A DNA stretch of 36,237 bases, from assembly GCA_027306695.1 (NCBI GenBank), contig DAHUZH010000023.1:1-36237 (forward strand). The letters run 5' to 3'. This DNA comes from Acidobacteriaceae bacterium (GTDB lineage Bacteria > Acidobacteriota > Terriglobia > Terriglobales > Acidobacteriaceae). Below the pieces are notes generated by a model. It saw only the letters and a program-made list of their open reading frames with translations, did no database searches and was not told where the DNA came from. Shown here one piece after another: positions 25,440 through 35,340 of the stretch. The translations under genes and the position numbers were made by a program. Each line of letters begins with the position of its first letter. Positions within the stretch are counted from its first letter, which is position 1.

Positions 25440-26135
25440 TTAGAGGCTGAGCAGAATATGGTTGAAGACCGCCAGCATCGGACTGACGATCATGCCGATG
25501 AAGCGCCCGCCGAAGAAGAAGACCAGGACCAGGCCGATCATGCCGATCGAGTCATACACACGCAGCCAGTTGTACGGCAGCATGTGGCGCACGACGTGGC
25601 TGCCATCGAGCGGCGGCAGCGGGATCAGGTTGAAGGCCATCAGGACCAGGTTCAGCAGCACGGCGTAATAGAGCAGCAGAGTCAGCGGAAACAGGACCGG
25701 GCTGCCATTCATGACGGTTGGATCGACCATCCCCACCTGCGCCGCCATGACGGCGGTCAGCACGGTGGTTGCGTTGATAAATTTCAGGACCACCAGAATC
25801 AACAGGGCAGCTATCGCGGTCAGCAGGTTGCTGGCCGGGCCAGCCAGGGTGGTCAGAATGTCGTCGCGCCGGATGTTTTTGAAGTTGCGCGTCGTCACCG
25901 GTGTGGGCTTGGCCCAGCCGATCAGCGGAAACCCTGCGTAGACGCAAAGCAAGGGAATCAGGACGGTCCCGAACGGGTCGATATGTTTCAGCGGGTTCAG
26001 CGTGACGCGGCCAAGCATGCGCGCCGTCGGGTCTCCGAGCCGCCAGGCCATCCAGCCATGCGCCGCCTCATGCAGGCTGATGGCAAAGAGTAAAACTGCG
26101 ATTTGGAAGAGAATCAGAACTACGTGCAGGCTCAT
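25440..26135 (-). CDS. M50-family site-2-type membrane metalloprotease
   Basis: An intramembrane or membrane-bound zinc peptidase homologue of 231 residues. The zinc site HEAAH is at 22-26 in the first hydrophobic segment, and the second site NLIPLPPLDGS is at 169-179, with the Asp that completes zinc binding. Five to six hydrophobic segments are visible, with no PDZ domain, as in the compact M50B group. A longer frame continues upstream to 26480, but the upstream residues look like non-coding translation; ATG 26135 gives the normal MSLHVVLILFQIAVLLFAISLHE start, though without a good ribosome site. It is the first gene of the run trpS - scpA - scpB - rluB. Substrate unknown. Confidence 0.9.
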   Translation of the reverse strand: MSLHVVLILFQIAVLLFAISLHEAAHGWMAWRLGDPTARMLGRVTLNPLKHIDPFGTVLIPLLCVYAGFPLIGWAKPTPVTTRNFKNIRRDDILTTLAGPASNLLTAIAALLILVVLKFINATTVLTAVMAAQVGMVDPTVMNGSPVLFPLTLLLYYAVLLNLVLMAFNLIPLPPLDGSHVVRHMLPYNWLRVYDSIGMIGLVLVFFFGGRFIGMIVSPMLAVFNHILLSL

Positions 26136-26218
26136 GCGTTCATGCCGATGGTAGCACGCGCGGGGACGGCTCTTTCGATCGGTTGGTCCGGTGAGCTTGC
26201 GTTTTTCTGCCGAATCAT

Positions 26219-26270
26219 AAGGTCCTTCACTTCGTCCGCCGCGGCGGACTTCGCTCAAGACGACAAACAG
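26219..26270. repeat. Partial copy of the AAGGTCCTTCACTTCG repeat
   Basis: AAGGTCCTTCACTTCG matches the inner arm of the element at 16061-16171 read on the minus strand. It is followed by a CCGCCGCGGCGG palindrome and TTCGCTCAAGACGACA, a diverged end. It occupies the spacer upstream of the M50 gene and downstream of the hexapeptide acyltransferase gene. Confidence 0.55.
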
Positions 26271-26310
26271 TTTGACGGCGAGTATCTCGTCGAATGCAGC
26301 CGCGCGGTCT

Positions 26311-27105
26311 TTAGGCTCTGTTTTCCTTCTGCTTAATGGGCCGTGCGGGAATCCCTGCGCTGACAGTCGAGGGCGGCACATCTTTGGTCGCGAGGCCCAT
26401 GGCGCCCAACATGGCGTCTTCGCCAATGTGCGTGCCTGCCAGCACCGTAGCGTGGTACGTGATGCGCGCGTGAGGGCCAATCTCGGTCGGGCGATTGGTC
26501 ACGTCGGAAGCGTCATGGATGTCGTGCGTGTGGGAGTAGACATTGGCGTAGTCCGAGATCGACGACCCCTTGTGCACGATGATTTCGCCCCGGTCGTCGA
26601 GCAGGACGTATTTGTGGATGGTGCAGTTGTCTTCAATCGTCAGGTTGTAGCCGAAGGTGAACTCGACGCCGTGAAAAATCTTCACGTTTTTTCCGAGGTG
26701 TTTGAAAATGTGACGGCCCAGCATGGCCCGAAAACGAAAGCCCAGCCAGTGGTTCAGTCCCACCGGAGAGCGGTCGAACATCTGCCAGAACCAGATGAGC
26801 GGTTTGAGCGCCGCATACTTTTCCGCATCGACGTCGCCATAGTACTCCGGCTCCAGCGTCACGTTGCGCGGGTCGAGCGTCAGTTGCAGCACGTTGAAGG
26901 GCAGCTCCGTCACCATGGTGAAGTTGAGCTTGCCACCATGCGGCCGTCCAAGATAGAGCTGATGCAGTTCATCGCGGACGATTTCGCTGCGCAGTTCCGG
27001 CTTGTGATGGCGCGTAAATTCCGCGTCCAGATGCGCAATCCAGCGCAGGTAGGCTTCCTCGGCATCGGGCGGCAGTTTCAGTTCGCGATACGTGTAGTGG
27101 GGCAT
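26311..27105 (-). CDS. Left-handed beta-helix (hexapeptide) acyltransferase
   Basis: A 264-residue protein. The C-terminal half (about 138-258) carries hexapeptide turns of a maltose/galactoside O-acetyltransferase-like LbH fold: VKIFHGVEFTFGYNLTIEDNCTIHKYVLLDDRGEIIVHKGSSISDY, then YSHTHDIHDASD with the catalytic-type His pair, IGPHARITYHATVLAGTHIGEDAMLGAMGL and the usual closing SAGIPARPIKQK. The N-terminal half is helical with aromatic residues (LIWFWQMFDRSPVGLNHWLGFRFR) and is not recognised. It probably acetylates a sugar or another small acceptor. ATG 27105 is clear. It lies 65 nt downstream of the SIMPL gene on the same strand. Confidence 0.85.
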   Translation of the reverse strand: MPHYTYRELKLPPDAEEAYLRWIAHLDAEFTRHHKPELRSEIVRDELHQLYLGRPHGGKLNFTMVTELPFNVLQLTLDPRNVTLEPEYYGDVDAEKYAALKPLIWFWQMFDRSPVGLNHWLGFRFRAMLGRHIFKHLGKNVKIFHGVEFTFGYNLTIEDNCTIHKYVLLDDRGEIIVHKGSSISDYANVYSHTHDIHDASDVTNRPTEIGPHARITYHATVLAGTHIGEDAMLGAMGLATKDVPPSTVSAGIPARPIKQKENRA

Positions 27106-27170
27106 CGGTTGGCTCTTAGAAAAGATTACCAGCCTGCATGGTCTTCGTCCGGCCCCAATTTAGTTGCGGA

Positions 27171-27929
27171 TTACTGGATCGCGAATACGGCGTAAACGGT
27201 GGCGGAACGTTGGATTTTATGCGGGTGAATGCTCAATGGTGCCGGAGCGGATTTTTCGGCCAACGTGCCGCCAATGGCCATCCCCATTACGCCGGCGCTT
27301 CGCATCATGGGGCGCGGTTCAGAGGCCTGATTGCTGGCGTAAAGCAGGTCGCCGAGTTTGATTCCAAGGCCCTGGGCCATTTGCGAGGCAACTGCGCGCG
27401 CACGAGCGAGGGCCTTGCCCGCGGCCTGCGCTTCCAGGGCATTTTCGTCGGTCACGGCCCAGGTAATCTGGCCGCCCTGGTTGGCCCCGGCGTCGATCGC
27501 AAGATTCAGGATTTTTGCGGCGTCGTTGGCTTTGGTTTTGACCGTCCAGCTTTGTTGCACGCGGAATTTTCTCTGCGCCTGCTCCGCGGGCGGCAACTTT
27601 TCCTGCTCATATGGCTGCGTTTCCGCAATGCTTTCGGAGTCGCTTTCCATGGCGTCCTTGGCGACGCCTGCATCGGTAAGGGCTTTGGCGATGGCATTGG
27701 ATGTCTTCGATCCCTCGGCGTAAGCAGCTTGCGCATCCGGTGCGTAGAAGACGAAGCCGATATGGATTAGCGCAGTGTCTGCCATGGTTTCCGCACTGTC
27801 GGTTGCGGTTACGGCAATGGTTCGATTGCTCTTATCGATTTTGATGTCCTGGGCGCGGACTGCTGGAAATAGCAGGCAGCCAATCGAGGCAATTGCAAAG
27901 GTGCGTGCGAGGATGGGCCAAGCATTCAT
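27171..27929 (-). CDS. SIMPL-domain (DUF541) secreted protein
   Basis: A 252-residue exported protein. The N-terminus MNAWPILARTFAIASIGCLLFPAVRAQ is a signal peptide with cleavage after VRA. The mature part is the SIMPL domain: NRTIAVTATDSAETMADTALIHIGFVFYAPDAQAAYAEG at the start, central KFRVQQSWTVKTK, and a C-terminal ARARAVASQMAQGLGIKLGDLLY. Such proteins are periplasmic or surface, of poorly known role; some protect against oxidative stress. ATG 27929 is preceded by AGGAG with 6 nt spacing, so the upstream in-frame start at 27995 is rejected. It lies between trpD and the hexapeptide acyltransferase gene. Confidence 0.88.
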   Translation of the reverse strand: MNAWPILARTFAIASIGCLLFPAVRAQDIKIDKSNRTIAVTATDSAETMADTALIHIGFVFYAPDAQAAYAEGSKTSNAIAKALTDAGVAKDAMESDSESIAETQPYEQEKLPPAEQAQRKFRVQQSWTVKTKANDAAKILNLAIDAGANQGGQITWAVTDENALEAQAAGKALARARAVASQMAQGLGIKLGDLLYASNQASEPRPMMRSAGVMGMAIGGTLAEKSAPAPLSIHPHKIQRSATVYAVFAIQ

Positions 27930-28016
27930 GGAAATCTCCTGACTGGCGAATGCGCCAGGAATTGACTTCTGATCTATAGACACCGTCATCGGCAACTGCG
28001 GCGGAGCCGTGCAAAT

Positions 28017-29081
28017 TTATTTTTGCGTGGCGAGCGTTGCCTGCCTGCCAAACTCCACCAGCTTACTCAAAATTTCTCTCGCGGCCCCAGAGTCGATGGC
28101 CTGCGCCGCGCGTTCGGCGCCTGCGCGAAAATCGCTGGCAAGGCCGGCGGCCATTAAAGCGGCGGCAGCGTTGAGCAGAACGATGTCGCGACGCGGACCT
28201 GTTTCTCCAGCGAAGATGGCTTGCAGGATGGAGGCATTCTCTGCCGCATCGCCGCCCTGTAAAGATGCAAGGGGCGCGCGCGGCAAACCTGCGTCTTCCG
28301 GAGAAAATTTCCCGATGCGAACTACGCCATTTTTTACTTCGGCAATTTTGGTCTCTTCACTGAGCGTCATTTCGTCCAGGCCGTCGGACCCATGGACCAC
28401 GAAGCCATGCCGCACGCCAAGCTTGACCATCGCCTCCGCAAGCAAGGGCACGAGAGGTGCGGCGTAGACGCCGAGGACCTGCGCGGGGGCATGCGCGGGG
28501 TTGGTGAGCGGGCCGAGAATATTGAACACGGTGCGGATGCCGAGCGCGCGTCGAATGGGCTGCACGCGTTTCATCGCCGGATGCATCAATGGCGCGAAGA
28601 GAAAGACAAATCCAGTGGCGCGCAGGCAGGCAACGGCCTGTTCTGGAGACAGTGCTGTGGGAACGCCCAGCGCGTCCAGCACGTCGGCGGAGCCGCAGCG
28701 GGAGGTGAGGCTGCGGTTGCCGTGCTTGGCAATTTTGGCCCCTGCCGCTGCGGCGACCAACGCCACAGCAGTGGAAATGTTGAAGGTCCCGCTTGCATCG
28801 CCGCCGGTGCCGCAGGTGTCTACCAGCGTAGCGCGTTCTGTGTCGGAAAAAGGCAGCGGTACAGCGGTCGCGCGCATGGCGTCCACAAAGCCAGCCAATT
28901 CTTCGGCAGTAACTTCGCGGGCCGCCAATGCTTTCAAAAGTGCGGCGATTTGCATGTCCGGCAATGCATTCTGCGTGTCTTCGAGGATGGTCTGCATCAC
29001 GGCGCGGGCCTGCGCGCGGCTGAGGGTCGCGTGCTTTTCGGTCAGGAGGGACAAGGTTTCCGTGAGTGATGTCATGGCCAT
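28017..29081 (-). CDS. trpD: Anthranilate phosphoribosyltransferase
   Basis: Second step of tryptophan synthesis: transfers phosphoribosyl from PRPP to anthranilate. The 354-residue enzyme has the PRPP loop GTGGD (91-95), the NIST segment after it, KHGNRS (119-124), and [41 protein letters not shown] is also typical. Start is ATG 29081 (MAM) or ATG 29075; no strong ribosome site. A longer in-frame extension to 29243 runs into the promoter area of sucC and is rejected. No other trp biosynthesis gene is adjacent, so trpD is an orphan here. It is transcribed divergently from sucC across a 160-nt gap. Confidence 0.96.
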   Translation of the reverse strand: MAMTSLTETLSLLTEKHATLSRAQARAVMQTILEDTQNALPDMQIAALLKALAAREVTAEELAGFVDAMRATAVPLPFSDTERATLVDTCGTGGDASGTFNISTAVALVAAAAGAKIAKHGNRSLTSRCGSADVLDALGVPTALSPEQAVACLRATGFVFLFAPLMHPAMKRVQPIRRALGIRTVFNILGPLTNPAHAPAQVLGVYAAPLVPLLAEAMVKLGVRHGFVVHGSDGLDEMTLSEETKIAEVKNGVVRIGKFSPEDAGLPRAPLASLQGGDAAENASILQAIFAGETGPRRDIVLLNAAAALMAAGLASDFRAGAERAAQAIDSGAAREILSKLVEFGRQATLATQK

Positions 29082-29239
29082 GGGCGCGGGAAAATTTGTC
29101 GGTCGAGCGGCCCAGAGTTTGCTCGGCTCCCGCTCGTCCGATAGTATCGAAGGTTCGCTGTCTTTTGCTCTTTCTTGTGCGCGGCAGGCGATTTTGCTGC
29201 GGAGAGAATGGGCCAGCGGCCAGGACAACCGAGACATCC

Positions 29240-30432
<1,193 letters not shown>

Positions 30433-30435
30433 ACG

Positions 30436-30831
30436 ATGAAATCGCTAACCATTTCGATAACGATCGCGCGGCCATTGGAAGAGGTCTACGAATTTCTCTC
30501 AATCCCGGCGAACTTCAGCAAGTGGGCTGCCGGGCTGGGAGAGTTGGAGAAGCACAATCACGAGTGGTTCGTGCAAGCTCCGGATGGCCGCATGAAGGTC
30601 CGGTTTTCCGAACGCAATTCTTTTGGCGTGCTCGATCATTTTGTGAAGCCGGAGAATGCTGAAGAAATTTATGTTCCCATGCGGGTTGTGGCAAATGGCG
30701 GGTTTACGGAGGTTGTTTTTACTCTCTTCCAACAACCTTCAATGTCGGATGTCAACTTTGCACACGATCTCGAACTTGTACGTACAGACCTCAATGCATT
30801 AAAGAAGCTTTTGGAATCGACCAGGAACTAA
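30436..30831 (+). CDS. SRPBCC/START-fold small protein between sucC and sucD
   Basis: A 131-residue protein, beginning MKSLTISITIARPLEEVYEF and continuing SIPANFSKWAAGLGELE, then a FGVLDHFV strand, RVVANGGFTEVVFTLFQQP, and a C-terminal helix LVRTDLNALKKLLES. This is the helix-grip SRPBCC (polyketide cyclase/START) layout, with a hydrophobic pocket for an unknown small ligand. It begins 3 nt after sucC and ends 17 nt before sucD, so it is in the operon. Base use looks more AT-rich than sucC and sucD, consistent with insertion of a gene acquired elsewhere (by eye, not computed). No catalytic residue can be named. A role in SucCD function is possible but unproven. Confidence 0.8.
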   Translation: MKSLTISITIARPLEEVYEFLSIPANFSKWAAGLGELEKHNHEWFVQAPDGRMKVRFSERNSFGVLDHFVKPENAEEIYVPMRVVANGGFTEVVFTLFQQPSMSDVNFAHDLELVRTDLNALKKLLESTRN

Positions 30832-30848
30832 GGATTGGAGATTAGAAG

Positions 30849-31724
30849 ATGTCAGTGTTGGTTGACAAGAACACTCGCCTGATCGTGCAGGGCATTACGG
30901 GAAAAGAAGGGACCTTCCACGCGAAAGGCTGTGCGGAATACGGGACCAAGGTTGTGGGTGGCGTGACGCCGGGTAAAGGCGGAAGCACGCATGAAGGCTG
31001 GCCGGTGTTTAACACCGTGCAGGAAGCTGTAGAGAAGACCGGCGCCAACGCAACGATGATTTTTGTTCCTCCGCCGTTCGCCGCCGACGCAATTCTGGAG
31101 GCCGAAGACGCCGGTCTGCCGCTGATCGTCTGCATCACTGAAGGCATTCCTACGCTCGACATGGTTCGCGTGTGGGAGAAGCTGAAGCATTCCAAGTCGC
31201 GGTTGATCGGGCCGAACTGTCCGGGCGTCATTTCGCCGGGCAAATGCAAGATCGGCATCATGCCGGGCCGTATTCACAAGGAAGGCTCAGTCGGCATTGT
31301 TTCGCGCAGCGGCACGCTGACGTATGAAGCGGTATATCAGCTTACGCAGCGCGGCATCGGGCAGTCGACGGCCATTGGCATCGGCGGCGATCCTATCATC
31401 GGCACGACACATCTCGATGGAGTTCGGTTGCTGAATGAAGACCCCGACACGGAAGCGATTATTCTGATCGGAGAAATTGGCGGGACGGCGGAAGAGGCCG
31501 CTGCCGACTACGTGAAGCGGCATGTGAAGAAGCCGGTTGTGGGCTTCATCGCCGGGCAGACCGCGCCGCCGGGCCGTCGCATGGGTCACGCTGGCGCGAT
31601 CATCTCCGGCGGTCAGGGAACGGCAGCGGACAAAATGAAGGCGCTCGAAGCCGCCGGGATTCATGTCGTGAAGTCTCCGGCATTGATCGGCGAAACGCTG
31701 GCCCGTGTCATCGGCAAAGCGTAA
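30849..31724 (+). CDS. sucD: Succinyl-CoA synthetase alpha subunit
   Basis: Alpha subunit carrying the phospho-histidine. The 291-residue protein starts with the CoA-binding Rossmann unit ([35 protein letters not shown], 11-45), has [19 protein letters not shown], and the ligase part with [23 protein letters not shown] and RRMGHAGAI, in which His247 is the phosphorylated residue. GGAG lies 8 nt before ATG 30849. All expected motifs are intact. It is separated from sucC by the SRPBCC gene, and ndk follows 33 nt later, which fits use of the nucleoside triphosphate pool. Confidence 0.98.
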   Translation: MSVLVDKNTRLIVQGITGKEGTFHAKGCAEYGTKVVGGVTPGKGGSTHEGWPVFNTVQEAVEKTGANATMIFVPPPFAADAILEAEDAGLPLIVCITEGIPTLDMVRVWEKLKHSKSRLIGPNCPGVISPGKCKIGIMPGRIHKEGSVGIVSRSGTLTYEAVYQLTQRGIGQSTAIGIGGDPIIGTTHLDGVRLLNEDPDTEAIILIGEIGGTAEEAAADYVKRHVKKPVVGFIAGQTAPPGRRMGHAGAIISGGQGTAADKMKALEAAGIHVVKSPALIGETLARVIGKA

Positions 31725-31757
31725 TTTTTATTTTCAACAATTTCAAGGAGAATTCTT

Positions 31758-32171
31758 TTGCAGCGCACGTTCAGCATTATCAAGCCGGATGCAGTCCGCA
31801 AGGGCCAGACGGCAGCCGTCCTCGCCATGATGGAAGCCGCAGGCTTCCGCATCGCGGCCATCAAAAAATTGTCGATCAGCAAGCAGCAGGCTGCGGGTTT
31901 TTACGCGGTGCACGCGCAGCGTCCGTTTTTCGATTCGCTTACGACATTCATGTCTTCCGGGCCGATCTTTGTAATGGTGCTGGAAAAAGAAAATGCTATT
32001 GCCGATCTGCGCAAACTGATGGGCGCGACCGATCCGGCCAACGCGGAAGAAGGAACCATTCGCAAGAAGTTTGCCGGCAGCATCGAAGAAAATACCGTTC
32101 ACGGGTCGGATGCGGAAGAGACGGCCGCGTTTGAGATCGGATATTTCTTCGCAGGGTACGAACTGGCATAG
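31758..32171 (+). CDS. ndk: Nucleoside diphosphate kinase
   Basis: Transfers the terminal phosphate between nucleoside triphosphates and diphosphates through a phospho-histidine. The 137-residue protein matches the family length. [14 protein letters not shown] opens the fold, and the active-site His115 lies in NTVHGSDA, with the usual [18 protein letters not shown] segment before it. The start is TTG 31758, supported by AAGGAG with 7 nt spacing; no better ATG exists near it. It follows sucD by 33 nt and precedes the aldo/keto reductase by 2 nt, so it is within the operon. Confidence 0.97.
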   Translation: MQRTFSIIKPDAVRKGQTAAVLAMMEAAGFRIAAIKKLSISKQQAAGFYAVHAQRPFFDSLTTFMSSGPIFVMVLEKENAIADLRKLMGATDPANAEEGTIRKKFAGSIEENTVHGSDAEETAAFEIGYFFAGYELA

Positions 32172-32173
32172 CG

Positions 32174-33157
32174 ATGGAATATACACAGATCAACGGTGTG
32201 CGGGTTTCGCGCATTGGACTGGGGACCTGGGCCATTGGCGGTCTGGAGTGGGGTGCGGTCGCAGATCGCGAGTCCATCGACACCTGCCGGGCCATTTTCG
32301 AGCATGGAATCAACTGCGTTGACACCGCCTTCATCTACGGCGACGGCCACGCGGAACGCATTGTCGCCAAGGCCATGGCGGAGCACGGACGTCGGGAAGA
32401 TTTCTATATCGCCACCAAAGGCGGCCTGCGGCGAGGAGGTGACCGGGTGGTGGCCGACGGCCGCCCCACACAAATCCAGCAGGAGATCGAAGACAGCCTG
32501 CGCCGTTTTCAGGTGGACTATATCGATCTCTATCAACTTCACTGGCCCGATCCGCTGGTCCCGATTGCGCAGACCGCGAACGCCATGCGCGAGATGTATG
32601 AGACGGGGAAGATTCGCGCACTCGGCGTCAGCAACTGTTCCGCTCAGCAGATGGCCGAATTTCAGGCTGTCGCCCCGCTGCACGCCAGCCAGCCTCCCAT
32701 CAATCTTTTTGAACGAGAAGCGCAGGAATCGATCGTCCCGTATTGCCGCAAGCATGAAGTTGCTGTGCTGGCCTGGAGCGCGCTGTGCCGAAGCCTGCTG
32801 ACCGGAAAAATACGGGCCGACCAGACGTTTCCTGAGAACGACATTCGCTCGGCGGACCCAAAGTTTCAGCCGCCGCGGTTGGCACAGTATGTTGCCGCCG
32901 TTGATGCGCTGGACCGCTACGCGCAGGAGCACTACGGCAAGCGAGTGCTGCATCTGGCGCTGCGCTGGCTGCTGGATCAGCCGGACGTGTCCGTCGCCCT
33001 GTGGGGCGCGAGGCGTCCCGAGCAGTTGGCCCCAGTGGAAGAGATATTCGGCTGGAAACTGACAGCGGTAGACATGCAAGCCATTGACCGCATCGTTTGC
33101 GAGACCGTGAAAGACCCGGTCGGTCCGGAGTATCTCAAGCCAGGCTTACGGCAGTAG
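32174..33157 (+). CDS. Aldo/keto reductase
   Basis: A 327-residue NAD(P)H-dependent carbonyl reductase of the AKR TIM-barrel superfamily. The catalytic tetrad is visible: Asp50 (CVDTAFIYG), Tyr55, Lys82 (ATKGG) and His123 (LHWPDP). The cofactor-side motif RALGVSNCSAQQM is present, followed by INLFEREAQESIVPYCRKHEVAVLAWSALCRSLLTGK. It starts 2 nt after ndk. It may be a detoxifying aldehyde or sugar reductase; the substrate cannot be told. It is the last gene of the sucC run, and the 219 nt after it shows no gene or clear terminator. Confidence 0.92.
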   Translation: MEYTQINGVRVSRIGLGTWAIGGLEWGAVADRESIDTCRAIFEHGINCVDTAFIYGDGHAERIVAKAMAEHGRREDFYIATKGGLRRGGDRVVADGRPTQIQQEIEDSLRRFQVDYIDLYQLHWPDPLVPIAQTANAMREMYETGKIRALGVSNCSAQQMAEFQAVAPLHASQPPINLFEREAQESIVPYCRKHEVAVLAWSALCRSLLTGKIRADQTFPENDIRSADPKFQPPRLAQYVAAVDALDRYAQEHYGKRVLHLALRWLLDQPDVSVALWGARRPEQLAPVEEIFGWKLTAVDMQAIDRIVCETVKDPVGPEYLKPGLRQ

Positions 33158-33376
33158 ATGCGTGCCCGCTGCATTCTTGGAAATCTAGAGAAAATTCTAA
33201 AAGCAAGGCAGGAAGAGCGCTTGAAAGGGCACCAATCAACACCGATCAAGCAAGCGGGCGGGGAAACGTCTCAATGGTAATGGGGGAGGACCAGAATTCC
33301 CGTCCGCTTGATTTTGATACTCATTCCCATGTCAGGGAAAGTCAAAGTACGAAAGACGGCAAACTTTAGTCACATA

Positions 33377-34252
33377 CTAAAACGGATTGTGGAACCAGCG
33401 CCTGTGCCGCGATCCATGATCGTTGGAAGCGGTCGGGGCCGTATTCAGTTTTCCCAGCCGGAAGACGGGGCCCACGGAAAAGCTGAAGTTCTGTTCCATC
33501 GTGCCTCCGTAATGCGTCATTAACATGTCGGGCTGGATGCGGAAGGCGATCCGCGGCGTGTAGTTGTAATCGAACGTGCCGCCGAAAGCGCTGCCAAAGG
33601 TCCACTGGGTGGCGAACAGGCCGATGGTTTGTACATTCAGGCCCTGCAGATGCGCTGAATCAAAGACTCCATAGGCATTGCCGAACAGGGTGTGCGCGGT
33701 ACCAGAAAATTTGGCCTTACGCAGAAAGCGATACTGTGGCCCCATCATAAAGTAATACTGCATGATGCGCGGGCCGGTAATGGTGCTGGGGCCATAACAA
33801 CTGTTCTCGAAGGGTGGGCAGACGGGATTGCGGTTGCCGCCGTTGGCGTTCGGGAAAACTCCAGATGTGCCGATATACATGCGCGCCTCTCCCTGAATGC
33901 CCCAGTGCCAGTTCAACCAGTAGGTCCCGGCAGCATCGAATCCGCCCATATTCGAGCGCTGGATCAACGCCGGACCGGCCAGAAAATTGGTATACGCTGC
34001 GCCCGCGTAAAGGTCCCATCGGCGGTTGTAATAAATCTCCGGGCCGGAGGGCGGTGGGGGCGGAATATAGTTGCCCGTGCTGACGTTATGCGCCTGCGGA
34101 TTGTTGATCGGTGTGTTGTTGCCGGTATTGCCGCCGCCGTTGTTGCCGGTCTGTGCCAGTCCAACCATGGAGGAACCCATCAGCACAGCGCACAAACAGA
34201 CTCCCAGCTTCAGGCGGATAGCCGCCCGAGGAAGAAAGCAAAACAAATTCAT
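33377..34252 (-). CDS. Predicted outer-membrane beta-barrel protein
   Basis: A 291-residue exported protein. A basic start and hydrophobic stretch (about 12-33) ending in GLAQ form a signal peptide. Residues about 35-70 are a Gly/Asn/Pro-rich linker. The remainder alternates polar and hydrophobic residues in strands separated by turns (WDLYAGAAYTNFLAG, WHWGIQGEARMYIG, MQYYFMMGPQYRFL, PRIAFRIQPDMLMTHYGG, NFSFSVGPVFRLG), a pattern of outer-membrane beta-barrels of the OmpA/opacity type. One close Cys pair (CPPFENSC) may form a disulfide. A basic tail (SRHRRWFHNPF) follows the final strand. GGAG lies 6 nt before ATG 34252. Function unknown. Confidence 0.75.
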   Translation of the reverse strand: MNLFCFLPRAAIRLKLGVCLCAVLMGSSMVGLAQTGNNGGGNTGNNTPINNPQAHNVSTGNYIPPPPPSGPEIYYNRRWDLYAGAAYTNFLAGPALIQRSNMGGFDAAGTYWLNWHWGIQGEARMYIGTSGVFPNANGGNRNPVCPPFENSCYGPSTITGPRIMQYYFMMGPQYRFLRKAKFSGTAHTLFGNAYGVFDSAHLQGLNVQTIGLFATQWTFGSAFGGTFDYNYTPRIAFRIQPDMLMTHYGGTMEQNFSFSVGPVFRLGKLNTAPTASNDHGSRHRRWFHNPF

Positions 34253-34331
34253 CCTGATCTCCGTAGTTCTCAGTGTATCGGAAGCCTACGGTTTCGTCTG
34301 GTGTTGCAGCGGGAAAGAGGGCGCAAAATCG

Positions 34332-35141
34332 TCATAGGCTTCCGGGAGAGCCTCGTTGCGCCAGCGCGGCGGCCGCGGCGAGCAGGTCGGCCTCAGTATC
34401 AACGCCTACAGTATCGAACTCCACCGGCTCGACATAGATGGCAATCCCGCTATCGAGCAGCCGCAGTTGTTCGAGCCGTTCGGCGGATTCCAACCGGCTG
34501 CTCGGCAGGCTGGGAAAGCGATCCAGGATATGCCTGCGATAGGCGTAGAGGCCCAGATGCTTCCAATACGGGACATTGCCCTGTCCATCTCGATCGAATG
34601 GGATAGTGGCGCGAGAGAAATAAAGCGCTTTTCCAACGTGATCGACGACGACTTTGACCACATTTGGATTCTGGACGCCTTCCGCCGGGCACATTGTCAT
34701 CACCGTGGAGACCTCGACCTCGGCGCGCGCGAAGGGCCGCAGGAGCGCATGAAAATGTTCGGGGCGCAGCAGCGGCTCATCTCCTTGGATGTTGACGAAG
34801 ATGTTCTCTTTGGAGGGCGTTGCCGCCGGGGATTTCTCCCCAAGGTGATGGTCAAGTTGCTGGGCGACGGCGTGGACGCGGTCTGTCCCGCTGGCCAGCT
34901 CTGGGGAAGTCAGCCTGACCTCCCAGCCATGGGTGCGGCAAACGTCGGCCACTTCTTCGGAGTCCGTGGCCACCAGCAGCCGGTCGAAGACGCGGGCGCT
35001 AGCGGCGGCTTCATAGACCCAGGCCAGCATGGGTTTGCCGGCGATCTCGCGCAGCACCTTGCGCGGCAGACGGGTAGAGGCGAGGCGCGCCGGAATCACG
35101 CCAATGACCTGCGGTTTTGGAAAACTGGAAGATGCCGACAT
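34332..35141 (-). CDS. kdsB: 3-deoxy-manno-octulosonate cytidylyltransferase (CMP-KDO synthetase)
   Basis: Activates KDO with CTP for lipopolysaccharide inner-core synthesis in the cytoplasm. The 269-residue protein has VIGVIPARLASTRLPRKVL (12-30), the nucleotide loop, VATDSEEVADVC, ELASGTDRVHAVAQQ, IVNIQGDEP-type FVNIQGDEPLL, and the KDO-binding YWKHLGLYAYRRHIL with AERLEQLRLLD near the end. It is slightly longer than E. coli KdsB (248). ATG 35141 was chosen over an in-frame TTG at 35186. The gene stands alone but agrees with an LPS-bearing outer membrane. The GGTCTCAGAAGC repeat lies upstream. Confidence 0.96.
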   Translation of the reverse strand: MSASSSFPKPQVIGVIPARLASTRLPRKVLREIAGKPMLAWVYEAAASARVFDRLLVATDSEEVADVCRTHGWEVRLTSPELASGTDRVHAVAQQLDHHLGEKSPAATPSKENIFVNIQGDEPLLRPEHFHALLRPFARAEVEVSTVMTMCPAEGVQNPNVVKVVVDHVGKALYFSRATIPFDRDGQGNVPYWKHLGLYAYRRHILDRFPSLPSSRLESAERLEQLRLLDSGIAIYVEPVEFDTVGVDTEADLLAAAAALAQRGSPGSL

Positions 35142-35261
35142 GCATTGCCAGTCTAAACGAGCGGCGGGTGCGCGGGGAGAAGCCAAGAATCAAGAAACTT
35201 TAGAGAGCAGGTCAACTTCCAGGTTGGTGACCAGTCGGGAACGCACATCCATCAAAATCCT

Positions 35262-35290
35262 TGGTCTCAGAAGCGAGACCTGGGTCACCC
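35262..35290. repeat. GGTCTCAGAAGCGAGACC hairpin repeat, intergenic copy
   Basis: GGTCTC (35263-35268), loop AGAAGC, GAGACC (35275-35280), then TGGGTCACCC. The 19-nt core differs by one base from that inside scpB at 23004-23023. It lies in the spacer between the MFS transporter gene and kdsB, both on the minus strand. Confidence 0.6.
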
Positions 35291-35340
35291 GGCGATAGCT
35301 CGTGTAGAAAAATGCCAATGACCCGCAGTGATTCAATTTC

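Noticed and set aside
26136-26480. 115-codon extension before the M50 protease
   Set aside because: It covers an intergenic repeat and the 3' part of the hexapeptide gene, and M50 proteins start with the hydrophobic HExxH helix seen from ATG 26135.
33158-33376. Possible small gene in the spacer after the aldo/keto reductase
   Set aside because: The short open frames have no ribosome site with good spacing and no recognisable sequence. I see neither a gene nor a clear terminator.
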